Assembly: GCF_003171515.1 (NCBI RefSeq)
Contig: NC_089390.1
Location: 6,572,001 to 6,636,000, forward strand
Reading direction: 5' to 3'
DNA length: 64,000 nucleotides
Source of the DNA: Pyrenophora tritici-repentis
Lineage: Eukaryota; Ascomycota; Dothideomycetes; Pleosporales; Pleosporaceae
In this document: piece after piece, positions 34,957 to 46,460 of the stretch
Numbering within the stretch: position 1 is the stretch's first letter
Layout: the number at the start of each line of letters is the position of its first letter
Translations under genes and position numbers: made by a program
Notes under the pieces: generated by a model
What the model was told of the DNA's origin: nothing
The model's input: only the letters and a program-made list of their open reading frames with translations
The model's database searches: none

Positions 34957-35838
34957 TCATGTAACTATCATGATGCTGTGTAAAACCTCAAAACTACGTA
35001 TCCAGGACTCATAGTCGTCGCCAAACACTATCCTCGTGCCCTCGAACAGAGAAGTGTCACTTACTAAGGGCCTCCAGCCTGCCATCTTCTTGGTTAACTT
35101 CTTCCATCTTTCTGGATCGTGTCTGGTCATCGGGCATACCGCATCGTATCTCACGTGCCGTTCCGTGCATTTCCAGCACTTCTGAGGCCGTATGACCGAC
35201 GCTCTCTGGTCCTTAGCCTTAATCACTGTGACTTCCTTGCCCTTCACATTCAGGCTTCTATGGTTAACTTTGTCCAGCCATGCGTCCAAGCTTGCTTCAT
35301 ACTTGCTTCTCACGTCTTTCAGCCTGAAATAGCCTTCTAAATCCCGCAGCCATATCCGCTTCACGTACTCCATATCCCGACGGATCAGAGCCGACACACA
35401 GCTGAACTCCCCAACGCGCAGACGAATCGCCATGGTGTATTTGGCTTGGTGAACCTCCAAGCCCTTATTTGGGTCCTTTGTCTCCAGTAGCTTAGCTTCT
35501 TGTGACTTTCGTATGCTCTTTATGGGTACCTGCGTCGGACATATCGCGCGCGCACGTGTACTCAGCTCCTTCATGTCAAATGCTTCGTGAAATATCCTCT
35601 GCCGCAACTCCGTGGGGAGACCTAGTAGGCTGGCTGCAGGGTACGTCTGTCCGAGACGATAGTCTGGATTTATCATCCACGGGAAGATCCATTGCCTGCG
35701 AGAGCGCTCGAGCTTTAGCCGTTTCTTAGCTGATGGTCTTAATATACGAGGCTCGACTTGATTGTATATGCGTGACTTCTGTTTCATCAAATCTCGACGC
35801 CGCTGTTTTGCGCGTTTTTGTGCAATTTTGCTTGACAT
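34957..35838 (-). CDS. F-box-like domain protein, hypothetical
   Basis: Single exon, 293 residues. A very basic N-terminus (KIAQKRAKQRRRDLMKQKSR) is followed near residue 70 by SLLGLPTELRQRIFHEAF. This fits the first helices of an F-box, which binds Skp1 in SCF ubiquitin ligases. Downstream is a basic, helix-rich segment with a CWKC motif and a later Cys (RPQKCWKCTERHVRYDAVC), perhaps a small zinc site. The protein ends with a hydrophobic patch (EVLHSIMIVT). Short F-box-like proteins of this build are common, fast-evolving and often lineage-restricted in pleosporalean fungi. No substrate-recognition repeat is visible. The F-box call is moderate and the function unknown. Confidence 0.65.
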   Translation of the reverse strand: MSSKIAQKRAKQRRRDLMKQKSRIYNQVEPRILRPSAKKRLKLERSRRQWIFPWMINPDYRLGQTYPAASLLGLPTELRQRIFHEAFDMKELSTRARAICPTQVPIKSIRKSQEAKLLETKDPNKGLEVHQAKYTMAIRLRVGEFSCVSALIRRDMEYVKRIWLRDLEGYFRLKDVRSKYEASLDAWLDKVNHRSLNVKGKEVTVIKAKDQRASVIRPQKCWKCTERHVRYDAVCPMTRHDPERWKKLTKKMAGWRPLVSDTSLFEGTRIVFGDDYESWIRSFEVLHSIMIVT

Positions 35839-36135
35839 CGCGGCGTATTGGTGAGTGTGGCCTTGCCGCAGAATCGGAGAGCGGAGCTGGTAACGGTATG
35901 TGAGATTGTGCGGTAGTTAATCGATAGCACAAAATTAGGTTTCGGAATTCTGTAGTAAACGGCCATGACCCCTGCGCTATCGTAGTATGGCAGCGAATCC
36001 ACAACTTCTTCAGGCAGTAATGACATCACCGGCCCAAGCTACTCAACATTCCCACTCCCAAATTCCGTATAAAACTTGCAAAGAATATTGTATATCTCAC
36101 TCCGTAATCACATAGGATCGAAGTCTTCATCTTCC

Positions 36136-37867
36136 CTACGCCACATGTGTCCCCACATCCAGCAAATTCCCATCCGCGGGCCCAGTGAACTTCTTGCGCC
36201 CAGTCATGATCCAGAAAATCAAACTAATCAACATAACAACTCCCGTTGCCGCTGAAGTATAATTCATGTTCTCGCTGGTCACAGGCGTGACACTCGGAAG
36301 GTTGGATACAACGCAGATGAACGCCAGATACAGAAATCCGATAATGTTGAGTACGATACCCCAGCGGCCGAGCGAATAGGGACCCTCAAGGCGTGTTTTC
36401 TTTCCGGAGAAGTGAGCTAGGATGCGGGAAAGAAGAGGCATGAGGTAAGAGAGATCTTTGTATGTCAGTTTCATCAACTAGATGTGAGAGAGTCTCCGCT
36501 TACAGAATCCTTGTGTAGCGATAGCAATAATGGTATTGAAACCAGTCGTGGTACCAAAGTAAATCGAATTGAACGCCATCTGCACGACCGCTGTCAAGAT
36601 GACAGCGTATACAGGTACGGATCGCGAGGACACCTTGCTCAACACCTCGGAGAAGGGGAGCCCGTTGTCGCGAGCAAATGCATATACAGCTCTTGATCCC
36701 TCTGCCATGAGCGAATTGGCGCAAACAGTGGCAATGATGGCGATCATGGATGCCAACGTAGACGTGCCCGCTACATTACCAGTCGAGTTGAAGATGATCT
36801 CGATGACGGGGACTCCGGTCGCAGTAGAGCCTGTCGCTTCGAGGTCGCCGATACAGAAACAAAGTGCGATTAACCAAACGGTACCGGTGAAAAAGCCAAT
36901 GTACACTGCCATGACTATGGCTCGCGGTGCTTGTTTCCGAGCATTCTTAATCTCTTCCGTCATGTGCGATGGAGCATCGTAGCAGCACATGCCAAAAGCC
37001 GACTGCAAAAGTCCCAAACAAGTTGCATACGGCGCATTCCATCCAGTGAAGTTTTGGAAATCGCTGAACACGTAGCTCGCAGACTGTTTGTGGTCGTTTG
37101 TAGCCAGTATAGTAACTAGACATACCGCAAACGAGAGCAGGTTCCAGACAAAGATGGCCTTGGAAAGCTTGTTGAGAATATGCGGTAGGTAAATATTCGA
37201 CATCGCTGCCAGGAAAGTGATGAGGTAAGCAACTAGGACCGTGTGCCAGCGCTCTATGGTGAAACCGTAGTTCAATTGCGCGATACCTAGGATGAAGTTT
37301 GTTGCGACAAAGTTGTTCACAGCGCCCATGCATATGATGCCGATCAACATGAACCTTGCGAAGTAAGTACAACATGAAAAAAAGTATGCGACCAGTTTAT
37401 ACTCACCAGCCACAGAGATAGCTCATCGATCGGGCCCAGCGAGTAGGAGCCAGAATAGCTACCCAACTATACTGTCCGCCAGCAACCGGATACCTTGAAC
37501 AGTCAGTATACAGTACCAAATATGAGAAAAGGAATCTTACGCGCTACACATCTCAGCCATAGAATAGGCGACCGCAAGCGTAACTAAACAGACACAGAGC
37601 CAACCCCATATCATGACCGGCGGGCCTCCAGATTCAACGCCAATGATAAGAACACCCGAGAGAGCCGTCCAAGATGTGACAATACTGAAAGAGAAGCCGA
37701 CCATTCCCAGAAGACTGAAGCTACGCTTCAACTCTACAAAGCCATCAGCATGTTATTTACAGAACACTTGGGTCAAACCTACCCTGGGTATAACCCAACT
37801 GCGCAAGCACATCATCGTCGCTATTACTTTCGTCCAGCACCTTCTTTTCCACCGGACTAGATGCCAT
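36136..37867 (-). CDS. amino acid / GABA / choline-type permease (APC superfamily)
   Basis: Five exons, 37,867-37,783, 37,733-37,541, 37,493-37,407, 37,354-36,504 and 36,455-36,136, join in frame to 511 residues. Twelve hydrophobic helices can be counted. Family motifs: SFSLLGMVGFSFSIVTSWTA in helix 1, SGGPPVMIWGW, MAEMCSAYPVAGGQYSWVA, SHMTEEIKNARKQAPRAIV, and SRAVYAFARDNGLPFSEVLS. These place it with the fungal ACT-type permeases that take up GABA, choline or other small amines at the plasma membrane. The N-terminal cytosolic tail is short and acidic, with a run of Asp. The gene is divergent from the isochorismatase-family gene across 674 bp, but no functional link is evident. The exact substrate cannot be read from sequence. 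Confidence 0.92.
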
Positions 37868-38541
37868 ATTTACCAACTGGCACTCGAGATATCGAATGGA
37901 AAATGGACCGACGATACTTGAGGGCACCAAAGAACCCAGAAAGCCGGGGAGAGGACTATTTCATACTGTCGATCTATCGCCCAGAGCCGTGGACCCTCCA
38001 TACACCATTGCCGGCCGGAGCGGGCCCTGCACCATAACTGATAACAAAACTGGTCGTTCCAGCTATACTTGTCATGGTGCCGGTTCCGCAGATAATTCAG
38101 CAGTTCTTATCGGAATACGAGTGTGTGGAGGGCATTGGTCAAGATAGGAAGGAAAGAGACCGGGGTTGCGTAGAAGTGGGGTTCGGCAATGGAGATAAGC
38201 GGCATCTTCAGGTTCAAGGGCTTTGAACATTTCTTCGTTGGTAGAATGAGGTCAGCGGGGTAAGTTGAGAATGCGTGTACGAGGAGGTGTTGATGTAAAA
38301 GAGATGACAGTGTGCTGAGGGAAAACTTCCGAAGAAGTAGAGAATCGTACTTGCCGATCTCGACAATGAACCACAGACTCGGCCGGGACACCTGAACACC
38401 TTTAATCAACCAACAGTTGGGTAACCACTTTTACTAACTACTAATTTCTACTCAACGCCAAAAAACACTTCAAAATTAAATCAAACGATACAATAAAAAA
38501 ACCTCACTCCATCTCCCCTCCCCTCCCATCCACCACTAACA
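37868..38541. other. divergent promoter region
   Basis: Shared upstream DNA of the minus-strand permease and the plus-strand hydrolase. A C/A-rich leader precedes the hydrolase start. No gene supported. Confidence 0.5.
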
Positions 38542-39252
38542 ATGACAACCCAAATCCCCACCACAACCCCCTACGCCTGGCCACACAACTCGACCCTCCA
38601 CCCCTCCACAACCGCCCTCATAATAATAGACATGCAACGCGACTTCCTCTCCCCCGGCGGCTACCTCTCCTCCCAAGGCTACAGCACCACACGCTTCGCC
38701 CCTCTAATCCCGCGTCTCACATCCCTCCTCTCTACTTTCCGCTACGCAGGCTTCACCGTCGTGCACACGCGCGAAGGCCATGACGCTTCGCTGGCAACAG
38801 TTAGCAGCCGGGAAGCGCACCGTAGCCGGATAAACGGGGCCGATATAGGAAGTTTGGGTCCGCTGGGCCGGTTGCTAGTGAGGGGTCATGAGGGGCATGA
38901 TATTGTCCCTGAACTGAAGCCCTTGGCGGGTGAAGTAGTGATTGATAAACCGGGGCGAGGCGCGTTTACGCATACGGAGTTGGATTTGGTGTTGAGGGCC
39001 AAGGGGGCGAGGAATCTGGTTGTTTGTGGGGTTACGGCTGATGCGTGTGTGAGTAGTACGGTAAGGGAGGCGAGTGATCGCGGGTATGATGTTTTGGTGC
39101 TGGAGGATGGGGTGGAGAGTGTTAGTGATGAGTTGAAGAGGTGGAGTTTGGAGAGTGTCAAGGTTGAAGGGGGGTTGTTTGGTGTTGTTGGGAATTGTAA
39201 GGATGTAGAAGAGGCAGTTGGGAGTTGGATAGGACATGGGGATTTGGCATAG
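38542..39252 (+). CDS. isochorismatase-family cysteine hydrolase
   Basis: Single exon, 236 residues, the usual size for this alpha/beta/alpha family. The catalytic triad is visible: Asp30 in IIIDMQRDFLSPGG, Lys136 in VIDKPGRGAF and Cys169 in GVTADACVSSTVREA, with the conserved cis-peptide Val-Thr before it. The pattern SPGGYL and the HTREGH metal/substrate loop resemble amidohydrolases such as biuret hydrolase, N-carbamoylsarcosine amidase or ureidoacrylate hydrolase more than true isochorismatases. Predicted cytosolic: the N-terminal 20 residues are polar and Thr/Pro-rich with no signal. Codon use shifts within the gene, C-rich in the first third and G/T-rich later. Some neighbours show the same, and it does not suggest transfer. 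The enzyme class is confident, the substrate is not. Confidence 0.92.
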   Translation: MTTQIPTTTPYAWPHNSTLHPSTTALIIIDMQRDFLSPGGYLSSQGYSTTRFAPLIPRLTSLLSTFRYAGFTVVHTREGHDASLATVSSREAHRSRINGADIGSLGPLGRLLVRGHEGHDIVPELKPLAGEVVIDKPGRGAFTHTELDLVLRAKGARNLVVCGVTADACVSSTVREASDRGYDVLVLEDGVESVSDELKRWSLESVKVEGGLFGVVGNCKDVEEAVGSWIGHGDLA

Positions 39253-39566
39253 CGAAGGGAAGATGGGAGGATGATGACGAGCAGTTACATTGAAGACAGC
39301 CACGGGTATATGACAATAAAGTATGGTGAACATCAGCGTGATGATAGCACAGAACGTGTATGTATTGACTTTGACTAGCCAAGTGAAGATTCAAGCTTCA
39401 TATTGATCATTTCCACACCACCCAAACATAACGCCGTGAAGACCGATAGCCGTGACCAAATCATATCCATAAACAATGTGCGACCATGCTGGCCACCCTT
39501 GACCAAGAATCCCGAAGAAGCCGTCGGTGCCGGGCGTCCATGCGTGGTGATGAGAAGACGAGATAT
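39253..39566. other. convergent 3' flanks
   Basis: 3' ends of the hydrolase (+) and histone H4 (-). No coding frame or stem-loop that I can support. Confidence 0.5.
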
Positions 39567-40153
<587 letters not shown>

Positions 40154-41219
40154 GTTGCTAAAGTGTTAGTGGGGTGTGTTTGTGGGTGTGGAGTAAGCAA
40201 CGCAGTTGAGCGTTGATTGCAGCAAAAAGTGGGTGAGATTTGGGTTAAAGCTGGGGGTTGCGAAAAGAGAAGAAAGTGAAAACTCCAAAGGCGCGGGAGG
40301 GCCAGTTATATAGACGAGGGAGCGGGCGCGAGATCACACAGGTGGCGCTAGCCGGGTTGGGGCGGGCAGGAACATGAAATCAAAGGCGATGGCGCTTCAC
40401 AATTGCGCGGAAAATCAAAAGCCTGGAAAGCAGCACTTCCAAACCAGCCCTGAGCTTGGAGGCAAGCTGGGCTGCGGGCAATTGCGACTGTGTCAGCCGT
40501 GGCCCGTGCGCGGAACTTTGGAATCCTACGCGACCAGAACACCAACGTCAACTTTCGCGTGCATGCTCGTCAGTGGCGCTGGCATGCTGTGCGTTGCGCT
40601 TATTGACTTTCAGAGGGTTAAATGTATATCCCAAGGATTCATATAATCAAATCATTCCATATACTCGGCATCGCGAATCGAACTGCCCAACACTCCCGCC
40701 CCGCCTTTACGACGCGTTCACCGCAACATGGCCTTTTGCGTAGTCTGACAACTCATATCGACTACTGTCGCTTCATCCATGATGTAAATCACTCTCGCTA
40801 TCGATATGGGAATGATTGATTATTCAAATCTTCAGGGAGGGACCACCTGCTTTGTCCTACATGCTATTGCCGGCTGTTCAATGTGGCTATTCATTGAAGT
40901 CTATACATCAGGATTGACGAATACTGCTACTTAAAGCCTAGGAAGCGTATGAGAAAAGAAGAAAAGCTTGTTACCGCTAAGCTTTTGCTTTTCAGATGAC
41001 AGCAATGTCAAACAGCCGCCAAGTCACAATTCAGTCTGCACAGCGAAAGATTGATCATCTTAAGGGGTATCAAATCAGTTTGGTCATGTTATCTACATAA
41101 AAAATACATCTTACGTGCTAGCCATCTCAACGACTGCTTAAACTATGAACAAAAGTCATGTTGTAATCTAACTGGCAACTCTAAGGAAATCATCTTCACA
41201 CTACAATTTACAATACACT
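40154..41219. other. histone H4 promoter and intergenic DNA
   Basis: The left part is the H4 leader and promoter, with a TATA-like site listed separately. The right part is the 3' flank of the next minus-strand gene. No H3 gene is present. Confidence 0.55.
40306..40312 (-). promoter_or_regulatory. TATA-like box of histone H4
   Basis: TATATAA on the minus strand about 155 bp before the H4 start codon. The position is compatible with a core promoter if the untranslated leader is about 100 bases. Transcript ends were not available, so this is inference. Confidence 0.4.
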
Positions 41220-42380
41220 CTACTTTGTCTCATCGTCCTTGACAGCAGCCTCTTCGTAGACTGGGGGAGCCTCGTAGACTGGAAGCGGCTCCTTCTCGTC
41301 GCTGTCTTCTGCTGCCTCGACATCTTCAGCATACTCCTCGTCAAGGGCGACAGGCTGGTAGCTTTGACCGCGGACCTTGGCAACAGTAATAGCGATGAGG
41401 CATCCCAGAGCCATGCCGACGAGGTATGTGAGAGTACCGGCGAAGATACCGATGAGAATGGGAACGAAGACGGTGAAGAAGGCACGGTGAGCGGCCGTGG
41501 AGAAGTGGACATGACCGTGATGGCTCTGACCCCCGTGGTAAGGCTTACCGGGGCGGGAGAATCGGTGCGGCGGCTTGCCAACAGGGGAATCGTGCTCCAT
41601 GGGCTTGCCGGGATGAGGTGCGGGATGGTGTGGTCGCTTGTGGCAGCCGGGCTTGGGCCTACCCATGTGCTTGAGCTGCTGGATGCGGTCCTCCATAATG
41701 CTCTTCCATTTGCAGTAGAGCGGCCACTCCTTGCACTCCTTGTTATTTTCCGTTGGTGTGGCCTGGCTAGGCTGAATCTGAGCCTCGTTGAAGGATGCAA
41801 TCATGAGACGGCCGTCCAAGTCCTTTAGCACATTGATCTGGAGCGCTGGAGGGTTGACAGGTGTGCCCTCAACGGATGTGATTTGGAACAACATGGGGAG
41901 GAGCTCAGTACCCGCTTCCGAGATGGTCTCTGAACCGTCGAAGCGGAACTCATAGCCGGTGACACTCAGGCGCAGACCCTCTTCGGAGCCAGGGCCGACT
42001 TGAGTAACGTGATAGGGCTGGAAAGGAAGGCGGAACGAAGGCGGGAAAAGTTGGTAGTTGTCGAGTTTAATAGAATGTTGATCAGCTCCGACGTCAAAAT
42101 CCAGGCGCTGCACATGTTAGCATACGCGGCTGTAGTGTATATAGGGAGAACTTACGAATGCATTGCCAGCGTTAGCCTTCCACTTGAGAGAGTCTCCTTC
42201 TCGAGTCGCAAAAGCACAGCCAGGACACTCTAACGCTACGGACCGCTGCGGTGGGTTGATGGCAAGTGTTTCGAAAGCATGATCATCGCCAAGATCCTCC
42301 GCAGTCATGGTCGAGGGGATAAGCATGGCGCTGGCGGCCAGCGCCAGGTTTGCGAAAACGCCCAGCTTGGTAAGAGACAT
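41220..42380 (-). CDS. secretory-pathway single-pass membrane protein with His-rich linker
   Basis: Exons 42,380-42,156 and 42,107-41,220, with a 48-bp intron (donor GTAAGT), give 370 residues. A signal peptide (SLTKLGVFANLALAASAMLI) leads into a beta-rich lumenal domain with a CPGC motif near residue 50 (ALECPGCAF) and a later CKEWPLYCKW pair. Next comes a His/Pro/Gly-rich linker (GCHKRPHHPAPHPGKP and HGGQSHHGHVHF). One long hydrophobic stretch lies near residues 283-318 (TVFVPILIGIFAGTLTYLVG). The acidic cytosolic tail has two PxYEAP/VYEE-type motifs that could be adaptor or WW-domain sites. Ascomycete relatives exist as uncharacterised proteins. The architecture resembles a cargo or quality-control receptor; that is inference. 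Confidence 0.82.
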
Positions 42381-43223
42381 GATAGAGAGAGTGTGCAGGG
42401 AAAAACAGGTCGAAATCAGGTCGATGAAAGACGAAGAGATGTGGTAGAAACAAAGTGAGAGGGAAGTCTGGAAACAAAGAGGCAGTGCCTCAGCCTGGAC
42501 TAATACGATTGCCGCCGCGTCATCTGTCACGTGTGCGTGGTTGGACCCTGAACCATCAATGCATCGTGCGGCGTATGAAACGCTCGATGAACCAGACGGA
42601 GATTTGCGCGTTGATTCAACGGGACATCACTACCATACTCTTCAAAGCACACACATTTTTTTTGCCATGTAACGTCTGCGCATCTTTCGCATTGCTCCAG
42701 CAGGCGCAGGTAGCTGTCGCGAACGTCTGACCCCGAGTCTGACATGAGGGGGCACACTCGGACCTTTTGCGGGAGATCTCGTGTCTATTCTCGTCAACGA
42801 ATGTTCAAGAAACACATAGTTAAGTAAACATTAAGTTTTACACTCAAAGCCTTATACCCCTATATGCGCCCGTTGCACCAAATATTGTTGCTATTGACAC
42901 GGTTCCATGATATAACAATGTCAAAAGCTTCAGGCGGCATTGTTCTCCGGTGTCTGCAAGTACAAAACAGAATCGATTTCGTTTGTTGCATCTCACTTCT
43001 CTCTGCACAGGCAATAGCATCGTTTGGTATGCCTTACTGTGTCAGCTGTAACGGGATAGGCCGACATTCCTGTTCTGGAACATGTGGCGCCTGAATGACA
43101 ACCCGGGATCTCACAGCGAGCTGACTAGGCAGCCCCCGCCTGGAGAATCGATCGAAACCCCACCAGACGACTGCCTTATGCCATAGCTAGACTGCTATCG
43201 TGCGCATAGTGCTATTCGAAACA
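42381..43223. other. divergent intergenic region
   Basis: Promoter side of both the minus-strand membrane protein and the plus-strand HET gene. Only short unsupported frames. Confidence 0.5.
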
Positions 43224-44519
43224 ATGAGATTGATCGAGGCTGCTTCACTTAAACTTCGTACCGCTGTGTTTGACGATGACGTACCGGCATATGCCATTCT
43301 ATCGCACACATGGGGCCCGACCGAAGTTAGTCTGCAGGAGTTTGCAGATCCATCCTTGGGAGCTAAAGACACCTCTATGGAAATCGGATCCGGCTACTGG
43401 AAAATCAAAAAGGCATGCGAACAAGCGGTGAAAGATAATCTAAAATACGTCTGGGTGGATACTTGTTGCATCGACAAGACGTCTTCTTCAGAGCTGAGCG
43501 AAGCAATCAACAGTATGTTTCGCTGGTACAAAGAGGCATGGGTGTGCTATGCGTATCTTGCCGACGTAATTGGGTATTCCCATCCAACCGAGGACGAAGA
43601 TTCGCAGAAGTACGCAGAGATGAATAGGACGTTGGTGGCTAAGTCGCGATGGTTCAAGCGCGGGTGGACGCTACAGGAGCTCCTTGCACCAAACAAGATC
43701 CGATTTTATGATGATACCTGGAGGTACATTGGTACCAAGATGCAGTTGTGCAGGACCATAGAAGGTATCACCGGCATTAGCGCAGATGTGCTTCGGACTG
43801 GCAATATGGAGGACGAAAGCATAGCCAAGCGGATGAGCTGGATGACTCACCGTAAAACCACGCGACCTGAAGATATGGCCTACTCCTTGATGGGAATCTT
43901 TGATGTCAACATGCCACTTCTCTATGGCGAAGGAGACAAGGCCTTTGTTCGACTTCAAGAGGAGATCATGAAGGATAGCGCGGACAATAGCCTTTTCGTC
44001 TGGAATACTTTGCGGCGCCCCGATGACCGCTCCCGGCCTGCACCGGAGTTGTCCTCAATATTCGCAGCCTGGCCTCGACAGTTTGACACCTCACGCATAT
44101 GGAACAAGCGTAGGCTCGATGAAGATTATGCAAGGGAGTCGTATGCTCTCACAAATCTGGGCGTTCACATCAAGCTGCGTTTGAAGCGTTATGACCATCC
44201 GTGGTATGGGACTATATGGGGACATGATTATCAAGGGAAGACGTTTGTAGCCATGCTCGGATGCCAGTACGATGGACCTGATCCAGCCTTTAAACGATGT
44301 CGCCCTGGTATCTTCCTCGTACAAATCTCGCCACCCAGACCAGAGTATGCGCGTATCTCAAACGCGGGGGTCGTTTTCACAACGACCAATCGAGAGACTT
44401 ACGGGGCCCTGCGCAATAAGGGGATCGAAAGTCGCGTACTATTCACGGAGGAGGATACGTTGCAAACCGTTTATCTTCGAAAGAAGATCCCCGGTTGGGC
44501 CCAAGTGCCAAAGACATAG
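43224..44519 (+). CDS. heterokaryon incompatibility (HET) domain protein
   Basis: Single exon, 431 residues, starting at the MRLI- methionine typical of the family. An in-frame GTG 24 bp upstream is not a likely start. The HET domain spans about residues 20-190: YAILSHTWG (His28-Thr-Trp), KYVWVDTCCIDKTSSSELSE, INSMFRWYKEAWVCYAYLAD, SRWFKRGWTLQELLAP and FYDDTWRYIGTK. It is followed by RPEDMAYSLMGIFDVNMPLLYGEG-type sequence, broken here for length, and a beta-rich C-terminal part. HET domains are TIR-like and trigger cell death after non-self recognition at hyphal fusion. No NACHT, WD40 or ankyrin repeats follow, so this is the short HET-only class, which is often present in many copies per genome. 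Partner and activity are unknown. Confidence 0.95.
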   Translation: MRLIEAASLKLRTAVFDDDVPAYAILSHTWGPTEVSLQEFADPSLGAKDTSMEIGSGYWKIKKACEQAVKDNLKYVWVDTCCIDKTSSSELSEAINSMFRWYKEAWVCYAYLADVIGYSHPTEDEDSQKYAEMNRTLVAKSRWFKRGWTLQELLAPNKIRFYDDTWRYIGTKMQLCRTIEGITGISADVLRTGNMEDESIAKRMSWMTHRKTTRPEDMAYSLMGIFDVNMPLLYGEGDKAFVRLQEEIMKDSADNSLFVWNTLRRPDDRSRPAPELSSIFAAWPRQFDTSRIWNKRRLDEDYARESYALTNLGVHIKLRLKRYDHPWYGTIWGHDYQGKTFVAMLGCQYDGPDPAFKRCRPGIFLVQISPPRPEYARISNAGVVFTTTNRETYGALRNKGIESRVLFTEEDTLQTVYLRKKIPGWAQVPKT

Positions 44520-44787
44520 TAGCTCTATTCAGGCTCTGCTTGGACATGAACATGCGGCGTAACAAGGCCAACGACATAGCTTCATATCAAGTCTTTGCTC
44601 ATACATTGCTGTCAATATCCCCCAAACTCCAACCCAATGCACTCATGGTATCTCTGGTATCTCTCGAATCTCAAAGGCAATCTCCAACACAAACACAATA
44701 AAACCCAGCACAGTCAAACTCCTCAAAACACCAATGCTAATCATAACATCATGACCCAAATCCCGCCCAACCTTGTCCATCTCTTTC

Positions 44788-46460
44788 TCACATCCGACTA
44801 ACCTGCACCGGCACCCCAGGATGCATATTAAGCAAATACTGCGGACCAGGCATAGTCCCACCCCCATAATGATGATGCGAGGAGCCTTTTGGACTCCTCT
44901 GCCCATGCGCCCCAAACTCCGCACTTTGGTCCTGACCCGCATGACTAACAACACTATAACTATACGAAACAGGCGCTCCAAAGAACGCCGCCGGTTTACT
45001 CAAACTAGCCGCGCTCGCATGCCCACTTGCACCACCACCGCGCTCTTCCATCGCACCCAGCATAACTACGCGGTCGCTTTCGGTGCTCAGCTCGGGTTTT
45101 CGACGGCGTAGCGCGCGGGCGTGGGCGGAACCCCGCTTGCGGATGCAGGATTGGAGGATGAAGAGGAAGACGGCGACGGCGAGGGATATGGCGGTGTAGA
45201 CGAGGATTATGGCGGTGGGTTGCGCGGAGAGGTGGAGACCGAGGCCGCCGGTTAGGACGAGTAGGAGGAAAGAGGCGGATGCGAGGGGGGGCGTGGAGAG
45301 GGCGCAGGTTCTTGGGGGGAGAGGCGAGTGAGGGTGGGGAGGAGGGTGGTTCCGAGGAGGGGGATTAGGGATAGGATGGCGAAGATTTGGTGGGGGGTGT
45401 TGAAGGCTTTGGACTGTGGGGAGTTTTGTTAGTTATCTGCATTTTTTGTTTTGTTTTTGAGAGAGAGATGGTTCGCCTCGAGATGGAGGAAGAGGGATAC
45501 ATGAAGTTTGTTCTTCCCACTTACATTCGTATACTGACTGCTAGTCACACCACCCAGCACAAAACTGACGAGCAGAAAAACCACAATAAGCACACTGAGC
45601 ACAATATGAATCTTGATGTTTTTGAAAAACGCCACCACCAGCACGTTGAGCGGCCAAAGCAAAAATATAGCCAAGCAGCCTAGGATGGTGTGTGCGAGAT
45701 TGGCGCGGTCGTGGTCACGAACCATGCCGCTCATTGCGCCTACGCCGTTGAGCGCGTTGCTTTGTGCTGGTACGCCACCTGCGCCCGTGGCAGCTGTCAT
45801 ATCCATGGTAAAATGGCCGTATTGGATGTGTCGCTGGAGATGGGCTGAAGGCGAGTTGGACCTGAGGTTTTGAGCTTTTCCGAATGCATAGATCATGGGC
45901 TGCGCTGTGGACTCTGTGTCGATATAGGAGCGGCAGTTTGAGCACTTTGCGCGGAGGACGAGCATGGAGTCGTTGGTGACGGTTGTACCAGGCAGAATAG
46001 TCAAGTTGATTGAGGAGTTGAAAGATGGTTCTGAGGCTTTTGAGCCGATTCGTGGCGACACTGTTACGTCTGGTGGAATGTTAATGATGCGTTTCTCTCC
46101 TGAAGTTCCTGTTAAATGACATACTGTTACCGTCAGCATTCTGATACATGATCACCATCAAACTATCCTCCATCTTCCCTCCAAACCCCACCCCAACCCA
46201 TGAATACGCTGGACTGGCAAAGTAAATGAAGACATCATCCGAGTCATCAGCAACGTTAACGGAGAACTGCGTCTCCGTCTTGGCAAGGTAAAAAGTCGAT
46301 GCGGCAGTGTTGTTGGTAGTGATATTCTGTGCACTGACGAGCGTTGCGAAGACTGTTGAAACCGTCAGTTCAAACAAAAAGCAAGTACAGTATATTCTCC
46401 TGAAATCTTACATCCTAGCAGCGCAACCAGACCCCCAACTCTTTGTCGCAGCAAGCTCAT
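44788..46460 (-). CDS. DOMON and cytochrome b561-type membrane protein, frameshifted
   Basis: Exons 46,460-46,412, 46,352-46,131, 46,069-45,525 and 45,413-44,788. The signal peptide precedes a CDH-cytochrome-like DOMON domain: FSVNVADDSDDVFIYFASPA, WVGVGFGGKMEDSLMVIMYQ and a CSNC pair. A b561-like membrane part follows (LAHTILGCLAIFLLWPLNVL, IKIHIVLSVLIVVFLLVSFV, NTPHQIFAILSLIPLLG). Its His residues could bind heme. After TLTRLSP the frame closes, yet the adjacent frame clearly continues: ASASFLLLVLTGGLG, a last helix, then a cytosolic tail ending VQVSRM. One extra C in the C6 run at 45,314-45,319 would rejoin the two and give about 480 residues. Such proteins are predicted to pass electrons across membranes. 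This is either a sequencing error or a recent break. Confidence 0.85.

Noticed and set aside
40660..40700. tRNA gene suggested by a GTTCGATTC-like B box on the minus strand
   Set aside because: No matching A box, anticodon arm or seven-base acceptor stem could be found around it.
46100..46135. A 22-bp intron GTAACA...AACAG in the DOMON gene
   Set aside because: Too short for splicing. A 61-bp intron using the same donor and the CCACCAG acceptor keeps the frame and gives the expected DVTVSPR sequence.
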